8,916 bases of DNA from an uncultured Clostridia bacterium (GTDB lineage: Bacteria > Bacillota > Clostridia > TANB77 > CAG-508): assembly GCA_944391895.1 (NCBI GenBank), contig CALXVF010000044.1:1-8916 (forward strand). The letters run 5' to 3'. The number at the start of each line of letters is the position of its first letter. Position 1 is the first letter of the stretch. The notes below the pieces were generated by a model. It searched no databases. It was not told where the DNA came from and was given only the letters and a program-made list of their open reading frames with translations. This document shows positions 1 through 5,312 of this stretch, piece after piece. Position numbers and translations under genes: made by a program.

Positions 1-27
1 TAAAAAAATTTTTATCTGTTTATCCAT
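1..27 (-). CDS. 5' end of an unidentified leftward gene, cut by the window edge
   Basis: An ATG at 25-27 on the minus strand opens a frame reading MDKQIKIFL before the window ends. A good ribosome binding site, GGGGAG (33-38), lies 5 bases upstream of it. Nine residues are too few to identify the product. In spore-formers a site-specific recombinase gene (xerD) often follows spoIIM, and such proteins commonly begin with a short charged segment and then a hydrophobic helix. That would fit, but it is an inference from gene order only. The call that a gene starts here rests on the start codon plus binding site. Confidence 0.45.
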
Positions 28-79
28 TTCTGCTCCCCTGTTCTTTTAAAATTTTATTCTTTACTTAAACTTATTATGT

Positions 80-108
80 TATATCAAATTATGAGTAAAA
101 AGTAAAGA
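80..108 (-). promoter_or_regulatory. Candidate sigma-A promoter for the gene at the left edge
   Basis: On the minus strand a TTTACT box (103-108) is followed after 17 bases by TATAAC (80-85). It lies just past the spoIIM stop codon and about 50 bases upstream of the start at 27. The match is 4/6 and 5/6 to consensus. It could give the edge gene its own promoter in addition to readthrough from spoIIM. Confidence 0.4.
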
Positions 109-112
109 GGTT

Positions 113-736
113 TTATAAATATTTTACAATACTTATTAACAAATTACTGCTAATATAGGTTTCTATAAGTGACGCAATCAGTAGTACTGCAAGAATTATA
201 AGAGAAAATATTGTATGCCTTATAATTTCTATTTTTATATTTTCTTTTCGCCTATCACGAATGATAGATTTATATAAATTTATTCCACTTACTGCTAATA
301 ATAATAAGCAAGGAATAAAAATTATATTATGTAAAAGCATTGAGGTTATTACAAATAGTATTCCTTTTCCGGTTCCTAGAGTTGCCACAACAGAAGATAT
401 TGTATAACCTAAGCAAAATCCTTTATACCCTATTTCTCCATAAACAATTGGTATACCAATTACTGTTGAACTCATAAACCACAAAATTAAAACTGTAAAA
501 AAGTTATTCCCAAATGATGTTTTCAATAATTTAAAATAATCGATTTTAGCGCCGTTTTTTAAGTCATTGATAAAAGTATTAATGTAGTCATTTATTTCTG
601 CTTTTTGAGCATCCTGAGCGTTATTTACTACAATTATTCCTATAATAAGTCCCAACATAAATATTATAACTAATATAGTATATATTTTTATATTTTTAGC
701 AATGTTTTCTTGAATAACTTTTTTCAAATTTTTCAT
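113..736 (-). CDS. spoIIM: Stage II sporulation protein M, membrane subunit of the engulfment machinery
   Basis: This 207-residue integral membrane protein has the layout of the SpoIIM family (DUF95-like). In spore-formers SpoIIM sits in the engulfing membrane and recruits SpoIIP and SpoIID, the cell-wall enzymes that drive mother-cell engulfment of the forespore. Visible hydrophobic segments lie at about residues 19-37, 79-98, 105-119, 125-150 and 174-191. A hydrophilic stretch follows the first segment, and the Gly-rich family-like segment GEIGYKGFCLGY falls at about 100-111. The length is typical of the family. I chose the ATG at 734-736 because AGGAGG (743-748) lies 6 bases upstream; the frame stays open 12 codons further but no binding site is seen there. 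It lies 61 bases downstream of the EndoQ-like gene on the same strand, so co-transcription is likely. In Bacillus the gene is under sigma-E control; I could not recognise a sigma-E promoter here. Confidence 0.88.
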   Translation of the reverse strand: MKNLKKVIQENIAKNIKIYTILVIIFMLGLIIGIIVVNNAQDAQKAEINDYINTFINDLKNGAKIDYFKLLKTSFGNNFFTVLILWFMSSTVIGIPIVYGEIGYKGFCLGYTISSVVATLGTGKGILFVITSMLLHNIIFIPCLLLLAVSGINLYKSIIRDRRKENIKIEIIRHTIFSLIILAVLLIASLIETYISSNLLISIVKYL

Positions 737-797
737 TCCATTCCTCCTAATACATACATAATATCTATTCAATAAAAAGAGAAATAGAACTATTAAA

Positions 798-1988
798 TTA
801 TCCTATTTGTAGTTTTCCATATACACCTCCGCCTCCAGCGTGAATGTGCATATTTCCTTTTCTTGCTTCATCTATAATTAATGCCTGTTTACTTCCTAAA
901 ACTGCTTCTAAGTCATCTTTTGAAAGTTTATGTAAAACTGTCATCTCTGTTCCAAAATTAGCTAACAAATTTTCTATTGTTTTGCCTCCAATACCTGGCA
1001 TAAATCCAAGTGGAATTTGATAATTATATTTTGGTCTGAATTCTGGACTTGTTGATTCTCCATCTTTTATTATTTCAATCCTGTCATAAACACCCATTGT
1101 GATATTTGTTCCACCACATTTGTTGCATACAGTTGCAGGAGGTGGCATTTCTATTGAAGAATTGCAATCCTCACAAAAGCTCCTATTATATTTTCCTAGT
1201 TTAGGGTCTAGTCCATAATTTGCTAGTATTTTTCTTCCATCTTCCATTTTTATAGCTTTCATAATCTCTTTAAAGCTAATGTTTTCTACTAATAACTTAT
1301 TGTATTCTCTAGCAATTTTAGGAAGAGAATGTGCATCTGAGTTTGTAATAAAGTTTTTATTAGCAAGCTCTCTTATTTCATCCGCAATATATGTATCTGC
1401 ACTCAATCCTAATTCTACAGCAAAAATTTTATCATATTTTTCTTTGAATATTCTTTCTAATCTTTCTGTGCAGTTTCCATAATAACTCTTAAATGGTGTA
1501 AATATGTGTGCTGGAATTAAAACTCCATTATATCTTTCTACGATATCTACTAAATCATATCCTGATAAATCAGATTTTTGAGTACTTAATGTGATGTTGT
1601 GAATATGTTTAGACATTTCGCTTGAAAATCCTTTTATATCTTTAAGTGTTGGGAAATAGCATAAGTTATGAGCACTTCCTCTTTTTCCATCTTCACGGAT
1701 TTCTGTCGTTTCTACTTCACTCCCTAAAATTATACATACTTTATCTTTGTATATAATTCCTCCGTCTTCTATTTCATATGCTTCACCATTTTTTAAAAAG
1801 TTTTCAATATCTTCTATTACATAAGGTGATGCACAGTCTATTATTCCTACTACATCTATACCTTTCCTTTCAAAACATTCTTTAGCAATATTAGCAAAAT
1901 TAAGAGATTTTGCGGCAGTAATTTTTATTGGTTTTCCATTTTCACTTCTTCCTATGTGCACGTGTAAATCAGCAAATATTTCGTTCAT
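798..1988 (-). CDS. EndoQ-family DNA endonuclease (PHP domain plus zinc finger)
   Basis: This 396-residue protein matches the endonuclease Q family, which nicks DNA 5' of deaminated bases (uracil, hypoxanthine, xanthine) and abasic sites. The N-terminal PHP metallo-domain shows the metal ligands expected: DLHVH (7-11), D51, E91, H107, H161 (PAHIFTPF), E192 and the NSDAH motif (216-220, D218 and H220). A zinc-ribbon-like pair of CxxC motifs follows (C272/C275 and C288/C291). A helix-hairpin-helix-like segment, PGIGGKTIENLL (331-342), suits DNA contacts, and the tail carries the Gly-rich AGGGGVYGKL (384-393). No expected ligand is missing, so it should be active. The ATG start has AAAGGA about 8 bases upstream. 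The gene sits between a terminator-like hairpin (2011-2048) and spoIIM. I see no clear promoter of its own, so it may be read by leakage through that hairpin. The family is best studied in Thermococcales archaea and has bacterial members. The older label is simply PHP domain protein. Confidence 0.85.
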   Translation of the reverse strand: MNEIFADLHVHIGRSENGKPIKITAAKSLNFANIAKECFERKGIDVVGIIDCASPYVIEDIENFLKNGEAYEIEDGGIIYKDKVCIILGSEVETTEIREDGKRGSAHNLCYFPTLKDIKGFSSEMSKHIHNITLSTQKSDLSGYDLVDIVERYNGVLIPAHIFTPFKSYYGNCTERLERIFKEKYDKIFAVELGLSADTYIADEIRELANKNFITNSDAHSLPKIAREYNKLLVENISFKEIMKAIKMEDGRKILANYGLDPKLGKYNRSFCEDCNSSIEMPPPATVCNKCGGTNITMGVYDRIEIIKDGESTSPEFRPKYNYQIPLGFMPGIGGKTIENLLANFGTEMTVLHKLSKDDLEAVLGSKQALIIDEARKGNMHIHAGGGGVYGKLQIG

Positions 1989-2010
1989 ATTTTAGTCCTT
2001 TCACTGAGAT

Positions 2011-2048
2011 TTTCAATAAAAATAGGCATGCAATTGCATGTCCCATTT
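2011..2048 (-). terminator. Rho-independent terminator or attenuator after the 275-residue gene
   Basis: On the minus strand GG(a)CATGC (2037-2043) pairs with GCATGCC (2025-2031) around a short AATT-centred loop, followed at once by TATTTTTATT. The core is a perfect 14-base palindrome (2027-2040). It starts a few bases after the stop of the upstream gene and lies only about 22 bases before the EndoQ-like start, so it could act as a partial attenuator between the two. Confidence 0.7.
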
Positions 2049-2052
2049 TTCT

Positions 2053-2880
2053 TTAGTTAGAGCTTACATTAATATCTTCTTGCTTAATATATACAGTATT
2101 TTTTTGTTCTGGTATATTTCCTATTGTTTCTCTACCATCTACTGATTTTTTTATTTCTCCTAGCATATCTTCTGTAAAATCTTTAACTTGTTCTTGCTCT
2201 TTTTCTGCAAGTTTTTCTTTATAATTTTGTAATACTTCTAAAGTTCTTTCATATATGCTAGTTGAAGAATTTATTGCAATTCTAGTGTCTACTCCATCAT
2301 ATTGACGTGCTTCCCATTCAAGTAATTCATTATTATTCATATAATTTACAAATTCAATAAATATGTCTAAATATTTGTTATATTTATCTTTTAAATTTCT
2401 AAATTGAAGTAGTACTAATGCCTCATCAGGTTTGAAACCTATTCTTTCTGGTCTATCTAGTAGCATACCTCCAAATTGGTCTGAAAGTTCTAGTATATCA
2501 CTTTCATCCGTTCTATTTTCTTGAATAGTATATCTGTTAACACCTTCACATATCTTGCAAAATTTATTGTCAAAACCTAATTTAGATAAATACAAAGCTC
2601 CTTCTCGAGCATAATTCCTTATATCTTCTAAATCAGTAGAATTTTCTTTTTTCAAACAATCACAAAGGAGTCTAGCTGTTATAATCAAATTTTCATCTAA
2701 TTTTATCTGTGGATGAAATTCTACTAAATAATCTAAAAATTGCTTCGCAATAAGGGTCTTAAATATAACAGTATTATCGTAGAAAATTCCTGTTTTCTTC
2801 TTTAGATAATACACTATCTCGAGTTTCTTTGTCCACTCTGATTCATTCAATATATAAGATGCAAATGTTTCTCCCTCCAT
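2053..2880 (-). CDS. Unrecognised 275-residue protein with a degenerate HD-GYP-like segment
   Basis: I do not recognise this protein with certainty. It is soluble, mostly helical and rich in charged residues, with no signal peptide or membrane segment. Residues about 127-158 (SDILELSDQFGGMLLDRPER, then IGFKPDEALVLL) resemble the end of HD-GYP phosphohydrolase domains, where a conserved Asp after a helix is followed by a 'dRPyR...p.eAl..L' pattern. The usual His-Asp metal ligands and the HHE...GYP motif are not visible upstream, so if related it is probably a catalytically dead HD-type scaffold. The C-terminal 60 residues are a Lys/Glu-rich, probably coiled-coil or disordered tail. The ATG has a very strong site, AGGAGGAGG (2888-2896). 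It has its own promoter (2903-2931) and a terminator (2011-2048), so it looks like a single-gene unit placed after tmcAL. The HD link is inference. Confidence 0.75.
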   Translation of the reverse strand: MEGETFASYILNESEWTKKLEIVYYLKKKTGIFYDNTVIFKTLIAKQFLDYLVEFHPQIKLDENLIITARLLCDCLKKENSTDLEDIRNYAREGALYLSKLGFDNKFCKICEGVNRYTIQENRTDESDILELSDQFGGMLLDRPERIGFKPDEALVLLQFRNLKDKYNKYLDIFIEFVNYMNNNELLEWEARQYDGVDTRIAINSSTSIYERTLEVLQNYKEKLAEKEQEQVKDFTEDMLGEIKKSVDGRETIGNIPEQKNTVYIKQEDINVSSN

Positions 2881-2902
2881 TTTGCTTCCTCCTCCTTTGT
2901 AG

Positions 2903-2931
2903 ATTATATTTCAATACTCTTTCTTTTTCAA
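2903..2931 (-). promoter_or_regulatory. Sigma-A promoter of the 275-residue gene
   Basis: On the minus strand TTGAAA (2926-2931) is followed after exactly 17 bases by TATAAT (2903-2908). Transcription would start near 2896, almost on top of the ribosome binding site, giving a leader of only about 16 bases. Confidence 0.75.
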
Positions 2932-2964
2932 TCGGTGTAATAGAAAATTAATAGTTTTGACATA

Positions 2965-4188
2965 TTATTGTAATATTAGTCCTTTTGTATAGTCTAAATT
3001 TGCTTTTGAATTTCGCTTATATGCTAATGTATAAATATTTGTTGCTTGTTTATCTATTTCTAAAAGTCTTGTTAATTTTTTGTTTTTATTAACATTTTCA
3101 AATTTCTTTACTGATGTTATTACTTTAACTTTATTATTTATTTGAGATAATAGCATTTTTCCATTGTCTGAACAACCCAATACTCTTACATATGGAACGA
3201 TTTTCTTAGAAAGTTCTACATCTTTTTTAGTAACTCCTAACAATGCACATAATAAAATTCTTTGCAATCTAGTTTGTGTATATCTTTTAGATTTTATACC
3301 ATTTATTAGTTCTATTAAATTATTTGTTTTATTTGCTGTTTCTTTAATAAGATTTTCTAGTCCTTCACTAACGTCTGGAAGGTTAGCTATTTCTTTTACT
3401 GTCATTATTCTTAATTTATATATTATTTCAGAACCAAATGCCGTAAGGTCCAAAACTGCATTTCCTTCTCTCAAATTATTTAATAAAATATTAAAAGTAG
3501 TACCAGGAACAACTTTTCTTATTTCTTCTATTTGATTTCTTAATAATAAGCTTCTAATTCCTGTTGCACTCGCATATTCATCAATAATTTTAGTACTGTT
3601 ATAATATACTTTTTCTCTTTTTATTCCAACTGGAATGATATTACTTTTGTATTTTTTTAGAGCTTTTAAATATTCGATAGAAAGAATATTATTTGAGCCT
3701 TTTAATATTCCACCATATCTTTTAATATCATTTAAATATACCATTAGTGCATTTTCTCTTGCTTTAGGATATGATTCTCCTTTTTTTAATTCATATTTTA
3801 AAATGTCCTTGTATTCTTGTGGCTCTGAATATAAAACATTTGCTATATTATTTAAGTCTGAAATATCTGAAGCTTCCATTCCAAAAGATATTGTATCAAC
3901 AATACCTAGCTTGTCTAGAATTTTTATTGCACCACTCGCAAAATTTTCAGCGCTAGATATGCTATAAACAGTAGGCAATTCAATAACTAAATCTACTCCT
4001 CCATTTAAAGCCATTTTTGTTTTTTCCCATTTATTTACAACAGATGTGCTTCCTCTTTGAGTAAAGTTTCCCGTCATAATGGCAACAACAAAATCTGCTC
4101 CTGTTTTTTCTTTCGTGCTTTGTATATGATATATATGTCCATTATGAAATGGATTATATTCAGCAATGATTCCTACTACTTTACTCAA
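2965..4188 (-). CDS. tmcAL: tRNA(Met) cytidine acetate ligase (YlbM family)
   Basis: This 407-residue protein has the hallmarks of TmcAL, which uses ATP and acetate to make N4-acetylcytidine at the wobble position of elongator tRNA-Met through an acetyl-adenylate. The N-terminus GIIAEYNPFHNGHIYHI (6-22) contains the nucleotidyltransferase HxGH-type motif (H15-N-G-H18). MTGNFTQRG (38-46) and the SNNILSIEYLKAL segment (165-177) are typical of the family. SATGIR (207-212) corresponds to the conserved SAT-x-IR signature. The length is close to the approximately 415 residues usual for the family. The start is a TTG (4186-4188), chosen because a strong AGGAGG-type site lies 8 bases upstream and the conserved N-terminus begins right after it. 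It diverges from rnhA with overlapping promoters and is followed by an 84-base gap before the next leftward gene. The adenylation motif and family signatures are intact, so it should be active. Confidence 0.93.
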   Translation of the reverse strand: MSKVVGIIAEYNPFHNGHIYHIQSTKEKTGADFVVAIMTGNFTQRGSTSVVNKWEKTKMALNGGVDLVIELPTVYSISSAENFASGAIKILDKLGIVDTISFGMEASDISDLNNIANVLYSEPQEYKDILKYELKKGESYPKARENALMVYLNDIKRYGGILKGSNNILSIEYLKALKKYKSNIIPVGIKREKVYYNSTKIIDEYASATGIRSLLLRNQIEEIRKVVPGTTFNILLNNLREGNAVLDLTAFGSEIIYKLRIMTVKEIANLPDVSEGLENLIKETANKTNNLIELINGIKSKRYTQTRLQRILLCALLGVTKKDVELSKKIVPYVRVLGCSDNGKMLLSQINNKVKVITSVKKFENVNKNKKLTRLLEIDKQATNIYTLAYKRNSKANLDYTKGLILQ

Positions 4189-4206
4189 ATGTTACACCTC
4201 CTCCTC

Positions 4207-4235
4207 TTGAACGTTCATTAATTTATTGATATAAT
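4207..4235 (+). promoter_or_regulatory. Sigma-A promoter of rnhA
   Basis: TTGAAC (4207-4212), 17 bases, then TATAAT (4230-4235). This is near consensus and sits about 40 bases upstream of the rnhA start. Its -10 box overlaps the -10 box of the opposing tmcAL promoter. Confidence 0.75.
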
Positions 4236-4259
4236 ATCACAAAATTTAATTTTTATCAA
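4231..4259 (-). promoter_or_regulatory. Sigma-A promoter of tmcAL
   Basis: On the minus strand TTGATA (4254-4259) is followed after 17 bases by TATTAT (4231-4236). It shares five bases with the -10 box of the rightward rnhA promoter, so polymerase can bind in only one direction at a time. Confidence 0.7.
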
Positions 4260-4275
4260 TGATTATGGAGGTTTT

Positions 4276-4710
4276 ATGGAAAAAATAACTATATATACAG
4301 ATGGTGCTTGTTCGGGTAACCCAGGTCCTGGTGGTTGGGGTTGTATATTAATGCATAATGGAAACAAAAAAGAGCTTTCTGGTGGAAGCAAAGATACTAC
4401 AAATAATATTATGGAAATAACTGCAACTATTGAAGCTTTAAAAGCTTTGAAATTTCCTTGTGAAGTTGATTTATATAGTGACAGTGCTTATGTTGTTAAT
4501 GCATTTAATCAAGGTTGGATTTATAACTGGCTAAAAAAAGGATGGAAAACTGCTGGTGGAGAACCTGTTAAAAATAAAGAGTTATGGGTTACTCTTTATG
4601 AACTTACTAAAATTCACAAGGTAACTTTTCACAAGGTTAAAGGCCACGCAGATAATGAATACAATAATAGATGCGATGAATTGGCAAGAGCAGCAATAAG
4701 TAATTTATAA
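4276..4710 (+). CDS. rnhA: Ribonuclease HI
   Basis: This 144-residue enzyme cleaves the RNA strand of RNA-DNA hybrids, removing R-loops and primers in the cytoplasm. The full DEDD catalytic set is present: D9 (in [14 protein letters not shown]), E47 (in TNNIMEITA), D69 (in LYSDSAYV) and D134 (in NRCDELA), with the catalytic-loop H124 (VKGHADN). The Trp/Lys-rich segment NWLKKGWKT (84-92) is the basic protrusion (handle) of the long E. coli-type enzymes, which helps bind the hybrid. It lacks the extra N-terminal hybrid-binding domain of some Firmicute enzymes. Start: ATG with GGAGG (4267-4271) just upstream. It is transcribed alone, from its own promoter at 4207-4235 to the terminator at 4741-4773. 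Confidence 0.96.
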   Translation: MEKITIYTDGACSGNPGPGGWGCILMHNGNKKELSGGSKDTTNNIMEITATIEALKALKFPCEVDLYSDSAYVVNAFNQGWIYNWLKKGWKTAGGEPVKNKELWVTLYELTKIHKVTFHKVKGHADNEYNNRCDELARAAISNL

Positions 4711-4740
4711 TAATTTGTCTTTTATACTATTTAAATTTTG

Positions 4741-4773
4741 AAAAGGCACATACATTGGTTGTATGTGCCTTTT
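4741..4773. terminator. Bidirectional rho-independent terminator between convergent genes
   Basis: A perfect 14-base stem (4741-4754 with 4760-4773), core GGCACATACA/TGTATGTGCC, has a 5-base TTGGT loop. The stem is flanked by AAAA on the left and TTTT on the right, so it has a T-run in both reading directions. It lies 30 bases after the rnhA stop and 10 bases after the stop of the leftward 78-residue gene, and probably serves both. Confidence 0.88.
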
Positions 4774-4783
4774 GCTTGATGTT

Positions 4784-5020
4784 TTACGGCGTGTCAGAAA
4801 ACGTATCAATTATTAGCCTAAGAGCAATATTTTCCTTTAGAAGATTGACCTTATCTTCCATAAGACGCATATTTTCAATAAGCAATTTGAATCTTCTTTT
4901 CGTTATGATGTTATACCAAAAGTCTAAGTGCCAAAGACACTTATTTAACATTAGCCTTCTTTCTGCTATTTCTAGCTCTATTTTACGTCTTTCCAGTTCG
5001 TCATGCCGATTACCATTCAT
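4784..5020 (-). CDS. Orphan 78-residue charged helical protein
   Basis: I do not recognise this small protein. It is rich in Glu, Arg, Lys and Leu and appears almost wholly helical. An N-terminal stretch (about 7-24, ELERRKIELEIAERR) and a C-terminal stretch (about 43-70) have coiled-coil-like spacing of hydrophobic residues. Between them lies an aromatic patch, CLWHLDFWYNI (28-38). It has no signal peptide and no convincing membrane segment, so it may be a small dimeric or partner-binding cytoplasmic protein. The start chosen is ATG 5018-5020, because AGGAGG (5028-5033) lies 7 bases upstream. The frame stays open to a TTG at 5110 but that codon has no binding site. It has its own promoter (5122-5150), a structured leader (5026-5104) and a shared terminator (4741-4773). 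That complete set of signals argues it is a real gene despite its size. Confidence 0.65.
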   Translation of the reverse strand: MNGNRHDELERRKIELEIAERRLMLNKCLWHLDFWYNIITKRRFKLLIENMRLMEDKVNLLKENIALRLIIDTFSDTP

Positions 5021-5025
5021 GCAGA

Positions 5026-5104
5026 TTCCTCCTAAAATATCTGGAGGTTTACACAGCCCCTCCAGAAAAAAATAATGTATTTTCTCTTGACTTTGCTGTG
5101 TAAA
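5026..5104 (-). promoter_or_regulatory. Leader RNA with mutually exclusive hairpins covering the ribosome binding site
   Basis: Reading the transcript (minus strand), four arms occur in order. A is UUUACACAGC (5095-5104). B is UCUGGAGG (5059-5066). A' is GCUGUGUAAA (5048-5057). B' is CCUCCAGA (5040-5047). The ribosome site AGGAGG (5028-5033) follows. A pairs perfectly with A' (10 pairs) and B with B' (8 pairs), but A' is the loop of B:B' and no linker separates A' from B', so both cannot form together. When A:A' forms, B' is free and its CCUCC can pair with GGAGG of the ribosome site. When B:B' forms, the site is open. This layout resembles a translational on/off switch. The pairings are seen; the switching is inferred. 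Confidence 0.5.
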
Positions 5105-5121
5105 GTACAATAGACAAATTG

Positions 5122-5150
5122 ATTATAGCATATATTTTTATAATTTTAAA
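5122..5150 (-). promoter_or_regulatory. Extended -10 promoter of the 78-residue gene
   Basis: On the minus strand TGCTATAAT has TATAAT at 5122-5127, preceded by the TG of an extended -10 box. A weak TTTAAA lies 17 bases further upstream (5145-5150). Transcription would start near 5115, so the RNA would include the whole structured leader. Confidence 0.6.
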
Positions 5151-5312
5151 GATTAAATAAAAAAATGCAAACAAAGTTCTATAACTATTATTGGCATTAA
5201 GCCAACTTTTTAATTTTTTAAACCATAAATTTACCTAATATTTTAAAATTGCTGTCAGAACTTTTATTTTTTAATTATGCTAATAATAGCATAGCAATTA
5301 TCTATTGTCAAG
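5151..5312. other. AT-rich intergenic stretch with nested inverted repeats
   Basis: This gap between two leftward genes holds an 8-base inverted repeat, AAAGTTCT (5173-5180) and AGAACTTT (5257-5264). It encloses a small hairpin, TTGGC-ATTAA-GCCAA (5191-5205). Just past it is a second hairpin, TATGCTA (5276-5282) and TAGCATA (5287-5293). On the plus strand the outer arm is followed by TATTTTTTAATT, as at the end of a small RNA. On the minus strand no hairpin here has a U-run, so the stop signal of the upstream DUF2828-type gene is unclear. Confidence 0.4.

Noticed and set aside
3164..3967. Several plus-strand open frames within tmcAL
   Set aside because: All lie antisense to conserved TmcAL coding sequence and show no family features.
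5040..5104. H-type pseudoknot formed by A:A' and B:B' together
   Set aside because: There is no linker between A' and B', so the strand cannot cross a 10-pair stem; the two helices must be alternatives.
5021..5110. Longer start (TTG at 5110) for the 78-residue gene
   Set aside because: It has no ribosome site and lies only a few bases after the likely transcription start, whereas ATG 5020 has AGGAGG at ideal spacing.
5191..5205. TTGGC/GCCAA hairpin as terminator of the DUF2828-type gene
   Set aside because: Only five pairs, and on the minus strand it is not followed by a U-run.
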